This document shows, in pieces, positions 24,380 to 33,127 of a DNA stretch of 64,000 nt. Below the pieces are notes generated by a model. It worked only from the letters and a program-made list of their open reading frames with translations, made no database searches and was not told where the DNA came from. The stretch lies in contig NZ_CP040021.1 of assembly GCF_005280275.1 (NCBI RefSeq), positions 2,776,907-2,840,906 of the forward strand. Direction: 5' to 3'. Each line of letters starts with the position of its first letter. Position 1 is the stretch's first letter. Origin of the DNA: Salinivibrio kushneri (GTDB lineage Bacteria; Pseudomonadota; Gammaproteobacteria; Enterobacterales; Vibrionaceae). The position numbers and the translations under genes were made by a program.

Positions 24380-25411
24380 ATGTCGGACGATCAATTTCAG
24401 CAATCTACCAGCTTCCTCAAAAAAGCGGTGCCTTTGATGATGAAATATAAGGTGCCGACCACGCCCACCAACTATGCCTTGTGGTACACCTATGTCGCCA
24501 ATACCGACGCCAAACTTAACGCGGATGTCGATGCCACGGTGGATGAGCACGGTACCTGCAGCCCGCTGCAAAGCGATATGCTCTACCAAAAACACATGGC
24601 CGATAAACATAGTCGAGACATCAATGCATTAAAGCAAAGCTTAGAATCGATGATGACCGAAATGACTCACTCGATGTCAGATACGATCCAAGATACTGAC
24701 GCTTTTCATTCGGTGCTCGATAACACCTTTGAACAGCTGTCACGGGTCGAAAACGAAGGGCTATCCATTGATGAGACCATTGCTGTGGTACGCAACGTGG
24801 TCAAAGACTCGCAAGCACTGACCCAGTCGACCCGCTACTTTAAGCACCAGCTTAATGACGCGCAGCAAGAGATTGCGCAATTGAAGCAAAACTTGGCAGA
24901 GATGACAGAACAAGCCACTCATGATGGCTTAACCGGTTTGCTTAACCGTGCAGCCTTTGAGCGCGAGCTCACCGCCTACATTGATAGCCCACAAACCTGG
25001 CCGTTTTGCTTGATACTCATTGATCTCGACCACTTCAAAAAGCTCAATGATACTTATGGTCATGTGCTCGGTGATATCGCATTAAAGCAGGTCGCTAAGC
25101 GGATCCTCGATTACTGTCGGGATGGCGTACAAGCCTTTCGCTATGGGGGCGAGGAGTTTGCGTTATTGGTACCACAAAAAAAGTTGAGTACCGCCAAACG
25201 CACCGCCGAAACATTGCGCGCCGCGATTGATCGCATGGTGATCAAAGACCGACGTCGCGGCCGAACCTTGGATCATATTACCGTCTCCATTGGCGTCGCA
25301 GAATATGATGAAGAGAAAACGGAGTCGAGTGCCGATCTGATTTACCGTGCCGATCAGCACTTGTATCAAGCTAAAAACTTAGGCCGTAATCGCGTGATGC
25401 CGATTAATTAA
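24380..25411 (+). CDS. Diguanylate cyclase (GGDEF domain), soluble
   Basis: A 343-residue protein with no membrane segments. The N-terminal part (about 1-170) is helical and probably coiled-coil (HQLNDAQQEIAQLKQNLAEM). The GGDEF domain (about 180-343) is intact: LILIDLDHFKKLNDTYGHVLGD holds the metal-binding Asp, FRYGGEEFALLVP is the active-site loop, and RADQHLYQAKNLGRNRV ends the domain. It should make cyclic di-GMP. The usual inhibitory RxxD before the loop reads RDGV, so product inhibition through that site is probably lost. AAAGGA at about 24370 supports the start. The signal it senses is not evident. Confidence 0.93.
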   Translation: MSDDQFQQSTSFLKKAVPLMMKYKVPTTPTNYALWYTYVANTDAKLNADVDATVDEHGTCSPLQSDMLYQKHMADKHSRDINALKQSLESMMTEMTHSMSDTIQDTDAFHSVLDNTFEQLSRVENEGLSIDETIAVVRNVVKDSQALTQSTRYFKHQLNDAQQEIAQLKQNLAEMTEQATHDGLTGLLNRAAFERELTAYIDSPQTWPFCLILIDLDHFKKLNDTYGHVLGDIALKQVAKRILDYCRDGVQAFRYGGEEFALLVPQKKLSTAKRTAETLRAAIDRMVIKDRRRGRTLDHITVSIGVAEYDEEKTESSADLIYRADQHLYQAKNLGRNRVMPIN

Positions 25412-25504
25412 TCACCACCTGAGCGGAAATTGATCCTGGCTAAGTTTCACTTCAGTGTGGTCGGGCAAAATGGCATTTTTTACGTGCCACACTAAGGATG
25501 CCCT

Positions 25505-25783
25505 ATGCAATGCCACCGTATCAATGAGCTGCTCGACCTACTCAATCAATCTTGGCAAAAAACCCCTGACTGTTCTCTGATGCAAGTGCTCATCCAGATC
25601 GCTGATGAAGCGGGTCATGGTCAGGATATCACCACGTTATCAGACGATACCTTGATCTATCAGCTTAAGATGCGACTAGAAGACACTGATGCCCCCATTC
25701 CTGGGCTAGCCAAAGATTGTGAAGGCGATTTTAAAGCCGCGATTTTGCGCGCGCGCGGGATCCCGCCTCAGCAATCGTCGTGA
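25505..25783 (+). CDS. yihD: YihD family protein (DUF1040)
   Basis: A 92-residue protein that matches E. coli YihD along most of its length: MQCHRINELLDLL start, SWQKTPDCSLMQ, LSDDTLIYQLKMRL and IPGLAKDCEGDFKAAILRARGI. The function is unknown. In E. coli yihD lies just upstream of srkA-dsbA; here ccoG sits between them. Confidence 0.92.
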   Translation: MQCHRINELLDLLNQSWQKTPDCSLMQVLIQIADEAGHGQDITTLSDDTLIYQLKMRLEDTDAPIPGLAKDCEGDFKAAILRARGIPPQQSS

Positions 25784-25958
25784 AAGCAGTCTGGCTAATC
25801 GTCTGTTATAGCTAGATTTCATTGAGTTTGTGGCTATGTTGCAAACTATGACTCTGGTAGCGTATTCAAGGAATTCGCTGCGCTACAATTACAGGCAACA
25901 ATGATAATCAGGGCCTGGCAATGCACCATGGACCCATACCCCAAGGAAAGCCAATGTC

Positions 25959-27386
25959 ATGAGCGATAAAAAAATCAACGTCAAAGACGTGACTGCAAAA
26001 GAGTACAACCCCAAAACTCACAAAGGGGCTGACGACCGATTCAATCCGAGCAATCGTATTTATGTGCGTGCGGTAAAAGGCTATTACCAGCGTATGCGAC
26101 GCTATATGGGCTGGTTTTTCATGCTGGTGTTCCTCGCCATTCCATGGCTCCCATACCAAGGACGCCAAGCCATCTTACTCGATATCGGTAATCAGAAGTT
26201 TACCTTTTTTGGCACCACACTCTGGCCACAAGACCTTACCTTGCTGGCTGCCTTGTTGATGCTCGCGGCATTTGGCCTTTTCTTCATCACCACCTTTCTT
26301 GGCCGCGTGTGGTGTGGGTACTTATGCCCGCAAACGGTATGGACCTTTTTGTTTATTTGGTTTGAGGAAAAACTCGAAGGCGCGGCCAATAAACGCCGCA
26401 AGCAAGACTCGTTAAAACTGACGCCTGAGCTAGCCGCGCGCAAAACCGCTAAGCATGCAGCGTGGTGGGCGATCTCCTTGGTGACTGGGATGACCTTCGT
26501 CGGCTACTTTGTGCCGATGCGCGAGTTAGCCATCGATTTAGTCACCTTTGATACCAGCTTCTGGGTCGGTTTTTGGGTGATCTTCTTTGCCGCTTGTACC
26601 TATGGTAACGCCGGCTGGATGCGCTCGATTATGTGTATCCACATGTGCCCTTACGCGCGCTTCCAGTCAGCCATGTTCGACAAAGACACCTTCATTGTCG
26701 GGTATGATGCCAAGCGCGGTGAAAAACGCGGCCCACGTCCTCGTAAAAAAGATCCGAAAGAGTTGGGGCTCGGTGACTGCATTGACTGTAATTTATGTGT
26801 GCAAGTCTGCCCAACAGGCATCGATATTCGTGATGGCTTGCAATACGAATGTATCAACTGTGGTGCCTGTATCGATGCCTGCGATGAAACCATGGATCGC
26901 ATGGGCTATGAGCGTGGACTGATTAGCTACACCACCGAGCACAAACTAGAAGGCAAGAAAACGGCCGTGATGCGACCTAAGCTCCTTGGCTACGGGGTTG
27001 TCATGACTATCGTGACTGCCATGTTTATCTATTTGGCGATGTCAGTGATGCCCATGGAGCTGGATGTGATTCGTGACCGTAACCAGCTTTATCGCATCAA
27101 CAACCAAGGATTAGTCGAAAACACCTATACCTTAAAAATCCTCAATAAAACCCAATCGGATGAGATCTATCAGCTGTCAGTGAATGGGCTAAACGATGTG
27201 GAATGGCATGGCCCGCAGACGGTCAATGTCCAAGCCGGAGAAGTGTTCTCATTACCCATCAGCCTCGCGGTTGATACCTATGAGATGGAACAGCGTATCG
27301 CTGATATCACTTTTGTGATGGAACGCGAATCGGGTGAGGAGCAAAAAGTGGTCACGGCGGAGAGTCGGTTTATCACTGACCTTTAA
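25959..27386 (+). CDS. ccoG: Cytochrome c oxidase accessory protein CcoG (FixG/RdxA family)
   Basis: A 475-residue inner-membrane iron-sulfur protein. It helps assemble cbb3-type oxidase, where it is thought to act in copper reduction. Helices lie near residues 48-65, 85-110, 160-180, 195-215 and 340-360. A two-[4Fe-4S] ferredoxin segment reads CIDCNLCVQVCPTGIDI then CINCGACIDACD (about 267-310). VWCGYLCPQTVW near residue 120 is the CxxxCP block typical of this NapH/RdxA group. The C-terminal Ig-like periplasmic domain covers about 370-475. The rest of the cco operon is not in the window. Confidence 0.94.
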   Translation: MSDKKINVKDVTAKEYNPKTHKGADDRFNPSNRIYVRAVKGYYQRMRRYMGWFFMLVFLAIPWLPYQGRQAILLDIGNQKFTFFGTTLWPQDLTLLAALLMLAAFGLFFITTFLGRVWCGYLCPQTVWTFLFIWFEEKLEGAANKRRKQDSLKLTPELAARKTAKHAAWWAISLVTGMTFVGYFVPMRELAIDLVTFDTSFWVGFWVIFFAACTYGNAGWMRSIMCIHMCPYARFQSAMFDKDTFIVGYDAKRGEKRGPRPRKKDPKELGLGDCIDCNLCVQVCPTGIDIRDGLQYECINCGACIDACDETMDRMGYERGLISYTTEHKLEGKKTAVMRPKLLGYGVVMTIVTAMFIYLAMSVMPMELDVIRDRNQLYRINNQGLVENTYTLKILNKTQSDEIYQLSVNGLNDVEWHGPQTVNVQAGEVFSLPISLAVDTYEMEQRIADITFVMERESGEEQKVVTAESRFITDL

Positions 27387-27407
27387 TCGCCACACCGTAT
27401 GCAGACG

Positions 27408-27436
27408 AAAAGGGCGCAGGCAGCGCTCTTTTTATT
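27408..27436 (+). terminator. Terminator after ccoG
   Basis: AAGGGCGC-AGGCA-GCGCTCTTTTTA: a short stem with one G-T pair, followed by a T tract. Confidence 0.7.
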
Positions 27437-27473
27437 TGTTACTATGGCGTTTTGCCACACAGACGGAATACTC

Positions 27474-28454
27474 ATGACTGACCATGGCTTTGATTTTCAT
27501 ACACTAACGCCAGATGTTCAGTTAAATGCGATTGAGTCAGTGGGGATCTATCCCCAATCAGGCTTGCTTGCGCTGAACAGCTATGAAAACCGTGTTGCCC
27601 AATTTGTCGCTGATGATGGCCAGCGCTATGTGGTGAAGTTTTACCGGCCCGGGCGCTGGTCTAACGCGCAAATTCTTGAAGAGCACGCGTTCTGCCATGA
27701 GCTCGCCCAAGCCGATATTCCCGTGGTGGCGCCTATCTACCGCGAGGGAACAAGCCTGTTTACCGCCGAGGGGTTTCGTTTTGCGTTGTTTCCCAGTGTC
27801 GGCGGCCGGGGTTTTGAAGTGGATAATTGGGATCAACTTGAGGCGGTCGGCCGTTACCTTGGCCGCCTACACCAAGTGGGCGCGGCGACCCCCTTCCAGG
27901 AACGGGCAAAGTTCGATCTCGACAGTCATCTTTATCAGCCTCGTCAGGTATTAAATGAGGCAAGTCTTATCCCAGAAGGCATTCAGGCGACCTTTTTCTC
28001 TGATCTTGACCACTTGATCGACGCCATTGCCGCACGCTGGCATACAGACTGGCCGGCTATCCGCTTGCACGGTGACTGCCATCCCAGCAACATTCTGTGG
28101 CGCGACGGTCCGCTGTTTGTGGATTTTGATGACACGCGTAACGGCCCTGCGATTCAAGACTTGTGGCTATTTTTAAACGGCAGTCGTGCCGATCAGCTTG
28201 CCCAACTCGATACCTTGGCGGAGGGTTATCGCGAATTTCGTGAATTCCCCGCCGACCAATTGCAACTGATCGAGCCATTGCGTGGTCTGAGAATGGTGCA
28301 CTATATGGCGTGGCTAGCAAAACGCTGGCAAGACCCTGCTTTTCCTCGTGCATTTCCTTGGTTTGCTGATGCAAAATACTGGGAAGGTCAAGTACTGGCG
28401 TTTAAAGAACAACTTGCTACCCTACAAGCGCCACCGCTTACGCTGTACCCGTAA
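27474..28454 (+). CDS. srkA: Stress response kinase A (YihE/RdoA)
   Basis: A 326-residue Ser/Thr protein kinase of the aminoglycoside-phosphotransferase/choline-kinase fold, close in length to E. coli SrkA (328). Kinase landmarks are the lysine strand YVVKFYRPGRW, the catalytic loop LHGDCHPSNILW (about residue 200) and the metal-binding FVDFDDTRNGPAIQD. The frame is open 25 codons further upstream into the ccoG terminator; MTDHGFDFHTL at 27474 fits the family start. SrkA counters stress-induced death in E. coli. It is followed by dsbA, as in E. coli, and is likely co-transcribed with it. Confidence 0.95.
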   Translation: MTDHGFDFHTLTPDVQLNAIESVGIYPQSGLLALNSYENRVAQFVADDGQRYVVKFYRPGRWSNAQILEEHAFCHELAQADIPVVAPIYREGTSLFTAEGFRFALFPSVGGRGFEVDNWDQLEAVGRYLGRLHQVGAATPFQERAKFDLDSHLYQPRQVLNEASLIPEGIQATFFSDLDHLIDAIAARWHTDWPAIRLHGDCHPSNILWRDGPLFVDFDDTRNGPAIQDLWLFLNGSRADQLAQLDTLAEGYREFREFPADQLQLIEPLRGLRMVHYMAWLAKRWQDPAFPRAFPWFADAKYWEGQVLAFKEQLATLQAPPLTLYP

Positions 28455-28486
28455 GCGCTCAATCGATAACGGAGAGTCATTCAATC

Positions 28487-29194
28487 ATGTTAAAAAAACT
28501 GTTTCCTGTCCTACTCATCCTAGGCTTAACCGCCTGCTCTGAGCCTGAAAGCGTGACACAAACGTCATCACAAACCACGCAAACAGCAGAGTCTTCACAA
28601 ACCCAGTCTGAGCCAGCAGCACCCATTGAGGTGGCTGATGCCAAGCCGGGCCGTTTCAAGGCGGGCGAAGACTACCAAGTGCTGGACACGCCAGCCACGG
28701 AGACACCGACCGTCACCGAGTTTTTCTCCTTCTACTGCCCGCACTGTTATCAATTTGAGCCATTGGTTCAACAGCTTAAGCAGCAGGTGCCCGACAACGC
28801 CAAAGTGGTGAAAAATCACGTCTCCTTTATGGGCGGTGATATGGGCAGTGTCGTCACCCGTGCATACGCAACCGCCGTGGTACTTAACGCACAAGACACT
28901 ATCATTCCGGTGATGTTTGATCGCATTCACGCGGCGCAAAACCCACCCAAATCATTGGCCGAGGTGCGCCAAATGTTTGTTGATAACGGCATTGATGGCC
29001 AAGAGTTTGATGGTGCTTACAACAGCTTTGCAGCCAACTCAATGGCGAAGCGTTTTGACCAATCATTCGAAAAGGCGGGCCTGCGCGGCGTCCCTGCCGT
29101 GGTCGTGAACGGCAAGTATCATGTCACGCCGAAAACAGTGGAAACCCCTGAAGAATACTTTCAGTTGATCAACTTCTTGCTTACCCAAAAGTAA
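28487..29194 (+). CDS. dsbA: Thiol:disulfide interchange protein DsbA, predicted lipoprotein form
   Basis: A 235-residue thiol oxidase. The thioredoxin-like domain with helical insert runs from about residue 56, with active site CPHC at 84-87 in FFSFYCPHCYQF and the cis-Pro loop RGVPAVVV. It resembles Vibrio TcpG/DsbA throughout the mature part. The N-terminus is unusual: MLKKLFPVLLILGLTACS carries a lipobox (LTAC, Cys17) instead of an AxA signal-peptidase I site. A Ser/Thr/Gln/Glu-rich linker of about 38 residues follows. Ser at +2 predicts outer-membrane sorting. It follows srkA by 32 bases and abuts comM, which converges on it. Confidence 0.95.
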   Translation: MLKKLFPVLLILGLTACSEPESVTQTSSQTTQTAESSQTQSEPAAPIEVADAKPGRFKAGEDYQVLDTPATETPTVTEFFSFYCPHCYQFEPLVQQLKQQVPDNAKVVKNHVSFMGGDMGSVVTRAYATAVVLNAQDTIIPVMFDRIHAAQNPPKSLAEVRQMFVDNGIDGQEFDGAYNSFAANSMAKRFDQSFEKAGLRGVPAVVVNGKYHVTPKTVETPEEYFQLINFLLTQK

Positions 29195-30718
29195 TTAGCT
29201 GACTTGGGCGTTGAGGTGGCGTAATAAGCCATCCATCGCCCGATACCCCAGCGCCTCAGCAAGGTGAGAGCGCTGGATGGTGTCAACATCGGCCAAATCC
29301 GCAATGGTTCTCGCCACTTTTATAATCCGATGATACGCCCGCACAGACAGCCCCAAACGATGCAAGGCTTGCTCTAAAAATGCCGCATCGGTTTGAGCCA
29401 GTTGGCAATGTTGTTCCATTTCTCGATTGCTTAGCAACGCATTAACCTTACCTTGACGCGCCACCATCCGCGTGCGCGCCGCTTCAACTCGGGCTTTTAC
29501 CACCTCCGTTGACTCACCACGGTCTCCACCATTGGAGAGGCTCCCTCTTGGCAGTGCTGGGATGTCAATCGACATATCAAACCTATCTAATAATGGCCCA
29601 GACAAACGGGCTAAATAGCGCAAGATTTGCTGTGGGTTTGAACGCGCGAGCTCTCCTTCATGATGGCCTGTGGGGCTAGGGTTTAATGCGCCTATCAACT
29701 GAAAGCGCGCGGGAAAGCGGGTTTTGCCATTGGCGCGAGAGATAATAATCTCCCCCGACTCTAGCGGCTCACGCAGGGCATCAAGCACCCGGCGCTCGAA
29801 CTCTGGCATTTCATCTAAAAACAGCACCCCATGGTGCGACAAAGAGATCTCTCCCGGGCGCGGGACGGTGCCACCCCCGACCAACGCCGCCATCGAGCTT
29901 GAGTGGTGGGGACTACGAAACGGGCGCTGACGCCAATTTCCTTCATGCAAGGGTTGCTGGGTTAAAGAAGTCACCGCCGCGGAGGCCAGTGCTTCTTCAT
30001 CATTCATGGGCGGGAGTAAATCGCACAAACGCGAGGCCAGCATGGTTTTGCCGGTGCCGGGTGGGCCAACAAAAAGGAGATTGTGAGAGCCACTCGCGGC
30101 GATTTCGAGCGCCCGCTTGCCTTGCTGTTGGCCGATAATGTCACGCAAACACCGGGTCGGCGGTGGATCGGGGGCCTCAACCTGGTTTGTATTCAAACAA
30201 AGGCTTTGTTGGCCTGTCAGGTGCTGACCCACCGCAATCAGATCAGGGGCGGACACATGGCGCTCATTGTCCACCAATGCGACCTGGCTGGCGTTATCAT
30301 CTGGCACCACCAGTGCGCGCTGCGCTTTTTGACAGGCAAGCGCGGCGGGCAAGGCCCCTTTAACCGGCCGTAGCTGCCCAGACAAAGCCAGCTCCCCCAA
30401 AAACTCGAATTCGTTGAGCCGCTTCTCCGGCAGTTGCCCAGACGCCACCAAGATCCCAAGTGCAATCGGTAAATCAAACCGTCCACCTTCTTTGGGTAAG
30501 TCAGCCGGTGCAAGGTTAACGGTGATCCGACGTGATGGGAACTCAAAGTTAGAGGTCACAATCGCACTTCTCACCCTGTCTCGGGCTTCTTTCACCGTGG
30601 TTTCCGGCAGCCCCACCAGCGCAAAACCAGGTAAACCATTGGATATATGCACTTCTACCGTTACATTTGGTGCTTGCACGCCCACACAGGCTCGACTGTG
30701 CACTATCGCTAATGCCAT
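29195..30718 (-). CDS. comM: ComM/YifB-type AAA+ helicase (Mg-chelatase-like)
   Basis: A 507-residue AAA+ protein. The N-terminal domain (about 1-170) starts MALAIVHSRACVGVQAPNVTVEVHISNGLPG, read in parts, and includes a Lon-protease-like fold. The AAA+ core has GPPGTGKTMLASRLC (Walker A), VLFLDEMPEF (Walker B) and an arginine-finger region RFDMSIDIP. The Mg_chelatase C domain ends the protein. In V. cholerae, ComM is a hexameric helicase that drives branch migration during natural transformation. It is divergent from the ilv operon. Confidence 0.96.
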   Translation of the reverse strand: MALAIVHSRACVGVQAPNVTVEVHISNGLPGFALVGLPETTVKEARDRVRSAIVTSNFEFPSRRITVNLAPADLPKEGGRFDLPIALGILVASGQLPEKRLNEFEFLGELALSGQLRPVKGALPAALACQKAQRALVVPDDNASQVALVDNERHVSAPDLIAVGQHLTGQQSLCLNTNQVEAPDPPPTRCLRDIIGQQQGKRALEIAASGSHNLLFVGPPGTGKTMLASRLCDLLPPMNDEEALASAAVTSLTQQPLHEGNWRQRPFRSPHHSSSMAALVGGGTVPRPGEISLSHHGVLFLDEMPEFERRVLDALREPLESGEIIISRANGKTRFPARFQLIGALNPSPTGHHEGELARSNPQQILRYLARLSGPLLDRFDMSIDIPALPRGSLSNGGDRGESTEVVKARVEAARTRMVARQGKVNALLSNREMEQHCQLAQTDAAFLEQALHRLGLSVRAYHRIIKVARTIADLADVDTIQRSHLAEALGYRAMDGLLRHLNAQVS

Positions 30719-30969
30719 TTTCTCTCCGCGTTGCCCTTGTTAGCCACTATGAAACCCGGCTCTTATAGTGCCGAGCCAATTTATGATTAAGAGTATTTTT
30801 TTCTTGTCATGCGAGTGAGGTCTGTGATACCACTACAAATGCACAACAATTAAACACGAGACTCGGCGACAGATCGGGTTCGTGACTGACCTGTAACAAG
30901 CAGGCATAAACAAAAAACAAATTAACAAAAAGCTCATAAAATGGGCTAACGACAAGAAAAGACAGACAA
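30719..30969. promoter_or_regulatory. comM-ilvL intergenic region
   Basis: These 251 bases hold no convincing gene. The ilv operon promoter must be here. A weak candidate on the plus strand is TTGTCA (30804-30809) with TGATAC at 30825-30830 (15-base spacer). AT-rich DNA at 30905-30950 lies just upstream of ilvL. I cannot choose a promoter. Confidence 0.4.
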
Positions 30970-31035
30970 ATGCTTAACTTCGCTATCGTCCTAATTATTC
31001 GCCTCATCGTGGTCATTATGCCGCGAGGGGTTTAG
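30970..31035 (+). CDS. ilvL: ilv operon leader peptide
   Basis: A 21-codon open frame from ATG 30970 to TAG 31033-31035. It encodes five Ile, four Val and three Leu, mostly in one run from codon 6 to codon 16 (IVLIIRLIVVI). It lies 33 bases before a strong terminator hairpin and 170 bases before ilvG. This is the layout of a branched-chain amino-acid attenuator. Slow ribosome movement over the Ile/Val/Leu codons would free the antiterminator. It differs in sequence from the 32-residue E. coli IlvL but has the same composition bias. The ribosome-binding site is weak (AAGAAAAGA). Confidence 0.85.
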   Translation: MLNFAIVLIIRLIVVIMPRGV

Positions 31036-31101
31036 GTACGCGAAATACAGCAGCAACATCGCAACCAAGCCCCCGCAACCAACAGGTTCGGGGGCTTTTT
31101 T
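31027..31101 (+). terminator. ilv operon attenuator
   Basis: The terminator stem AAGCCCCCG (31067-31075) pairs with CGGGGGCTT (31089-31097) and runs into TTTTTT to 31101. The last leader codons contain GGGGTTT (31027-31033), which can pair with AAGCCCC (31067-31073) as an antiterminator. A ribosome that reaches the leader stop would cover GGGGTTT and allow termination; one stalled earlier would not. Confidence 0.85.
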
Positions 31102-31178
31102 CATTCATGTGGCGATAGCCACGCGACAACGGAAGCAACAATGATGGAGAGCGCAGAGACCGATCATTCGCCCGCCTG

Positions 31179-31202
31179 CCCTCCCCGTTCATACGGGGAG
31201 GG
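31179..31202 (+). promoter_or_regulatory. Hairpin overlapping the ilvG ribosome-binding site
   Basis: CCCTCCCCG (31179-31187) and CGGGGAGGG (31194-31202) form a perfect nine-pair stem with loop TTCATA. The 3' arm contains GGAGG, seven bases before the ilvG ATG at 31209. In the folded state the best Shine-Dalgarno sequence is paired. A weaker GAGG (31205-31208) directly abuts the start. Confidence 0.6.
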
Positions 31203-31208
31203 ACGAGG

Positions 31209-32855
31209 ATGACAGGTGCACAATGGGTTGTGGAAGCCTTACATAAGCAAGGCGTTGAAACCGTATTTGGGTATCCAGGCGGTGCCATCATGCCTGTGTA
31301 TGATGCCCTCTATGATGGTGGGGTTGAACATATTTTATGTCGCCACGAACAAGGCGCGGCGATGGCCGCCATCGGGTATGCCCGCGCCAGTGGCCGCCCT
31401 GGCGTCTGCCTGGCGACATCAGGGCCGGGCGCCACTAACTTAGTCACCGGGCTTGCCGATGCAATGATGGACTCGGTGCCCGTGGTCGCGATCACCGGCC
31501 AAGTTGCCAGTCCGCTAATTGGAACGGATGCCTTTCAAGAGATTGATGTCCTCGGCTTATCGCTTGCCTGCACCAAACACAGTTTTCTGGTCACTGATCC
31601 GGCCGAGCTTACTACCACCTTAGCGCAGGCATTCGAAATAGCACAATCAGGCCGTCCTGGCCCGGTATTGGTCGATATCGCTAAAGATGTGCAACAAGCA
31701 CTGATCCCACACACGGAAACTCAAGTTCGCACCGCAAACGCTGATCCTGTCGACAACCAAGCGCTCGAAAAGGCCAATGCGCTGATTCGAACCAGTGAGC
31801 GCCCTATGGTCTACTTGGGCGGTGGCGTGATACTCGGTAAAGCGACCCAGGCATTACGTGATTACTTGGATCACAGTCAGCTACCTGTCGTGAGCACGCT
31901 GAAAGGCTTGGGCACAGTTGAAGCAAACTATCCGTATTACCTCGGGATGCTCGGCATGCATGGCACCAAAGCGGCCAACCTTGCGGTGCAAGCGTCTGAT
32001 TTGCTGATTGTCATCGGCGCGCGCTTTGATGACCGGGTGACCGGCAAGCTCGATACCTTTGCCCCCCATGCCAATGTGGTGCACCTGGATATCGATGCCG
32101 CCGAAATCAATAAACTGCGCCGCGCACAAGCACCGGTTTGCGCCCCACTCAATCAAGTGCTCCCTGCACTCGCCTGCCCTGATACCTCACCGGCATGGCG
32201 GGCGCAAATAACCGAATGGCAAACCACTCACGCGTGGCGCTACGACCACCCTGGCGAGGCGATCTATGCCCCCGCCTTACTCAAACACTTATCCGATAGC
32301 ATGCCTGCAAGCACAGTGGTTGCCACCGATGTGGGTCAACACCAAATGTGGGTCGCGCAACATGTTCGCCCCTCTCAACCCGAGAACCTGCTGACCTCCG
32401 CAGGACTAGGGACCATGGGATTTGGCTTGCCTGCCGCGATGGGGGCCAAAGTGGCTCGCCCCGAGGATGAAGTGGTGTTGGTGTCCGGAGATGGTTCATT
32501 CATGATGAACGTCCAAGAGCTGGGCACACTGAAGCGTCGCGGGATCGGGGTGAAAATCATCCTGCTGGATAACCAACGCTTGGGCATGGTGCGTCAATGG
32601 CAACAGCTGTTTTTCGAGCAACGTTACAGTGAAACTGACCTGTCTGATAACCCGGACTTTCTCACCCTAGCGCGCGCCTTTGATATTCCTGGACACAGTA
32701 TCCAGCGCAAAGACGAAGTCGAGGACGCGCTCAACACCTTGATGGCACATCAAGGCCCGTATTTGCTGCATGTTGCCATTGATGAGATGGAAAACGTATG
32801 GCCGCTGGTACCACCCGGCGCGGCAAACCAACAAATGATGGAGCAAGACTTATGA
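31209..32855 (+). CDS. ilvG: Acetolactate synthase II large subunit
   Basis: A 548-residue thiamine-diphosphate enzyme, same length as functional IlvG. It condenses pyruvate with pyruvate or 2-oxobutyrate at the head of Val/Leu and Ile synthesis. Features: [23 protein letters not shown] start with the ThDP-binding glutamate in [16 protein letters not shown]; central FAD-binding domain ([12 protein letters not shown]); C-terminal ThDP motif [18 protein letters not shown]. The frame is intact, unlike the frameshifted copy of E. coli K-12. Its stop overlaps the ilvM start (ATGA). Confidence 0.97.
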   Translation: MTGAQWVVEALHKQGVETVFGYPGGAIMPVYDALYDGGVEHILCRHEQGAAMAAIGYARASGRPGVCLATSGPGATNLVTGLADAMMDSVPVVAITGQVASPLIGTDAFQEIDVLGLSLACTKHSFLVTDPAELTTTLAQAFEIAQSGRPGPVLVDIAKDVQQALIPHTETQVRTANADPVDNQALEKANALIRTSERPMVYLGGGVILGKATQALRDYLDHSQLPVVSTLKGLGTVEANYPYYLGMLGMHGTKAANLAVQASDLLIVIGARFDDRVTGKLDTFAPHANVVHLDIDAAEINKLRRAQAPVCAPLNQVLPALACPDTSPAWRAQITEWQTTHAWRYDHPGEAIYAPALLKHLSDSMPASTVVATDVGQHQMWVAQHVRPSQPENLLTSAGLGTMGFGLPAAMGAKVARPEDEVVLVSGDGSFMMNVQELGTLKRRGIGVKIILLDNQRLGMVRQWQQLFFEQRYSETDLSDNPDFLTLARAFDIPGHSIQRKDEVEDALNTLMAHQGPYLLHVAIDEMENVWPLVPPGAANQQMMEQDL

Positions 32856-33109
32856 TGCAACACCAGTTTTCAATTCATGCCACCCACAGCCCTGAACTGC
32901 TCGAGCGTGTTTTGCGTGTGATCCGTCATCGCGGCTTTACGGTTTGTCAATTCAATATGTCTTTGCCTTCAGAAAGCGGCCAAGTAATTTTTGACGTCAC
33001 CGTCGAAAGCCAAAGAGCGATCGAGACCTTGCGACCACAACTGACTAAGCTATGGGACGTGGCTGAGGTCATGATGTCCTCATCCCAGCCACACTCCCTA
33101 CGCGCATAA
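32852..33109 (+). CDS. ilvM: Acetolactate synthase II small (regulatory) subunit
   Basis: An 85-residue ACT-domain protein, the size of E. coli IlvM (87). It stabilises and activates the IlvG catalytic subunit; in isozyme II this usually gives low valine sensitivity. Visible pattern: [26 protein letters not shown] and [20 protein letters not shown]. The frame is open further upstream inside ilvG, but the ATG at 32852 overlaps the ilvG stop and gives the expected N-terminus. Confidence 0.93.
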   Translation: MMQHQFSIHATHSPELLERVLRVIRHRGFTVCQFNMSLPSESGQVIFDVTVESQRAIETLRPQLTKLWDVAEVMMSSSQPHSLRA

Positions 33110-33127
33110 CCAAAAAGGAAGAAAAGA

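Noticed and set aside
30807..31016. Minus-strand 69-codon frame across the ilv leader region
   Set aside because: It runs against the ilvL leader peptide and promoter region, has no recognisable family, and contains low-complexity hydrophobic text from the AT-rich DNA.
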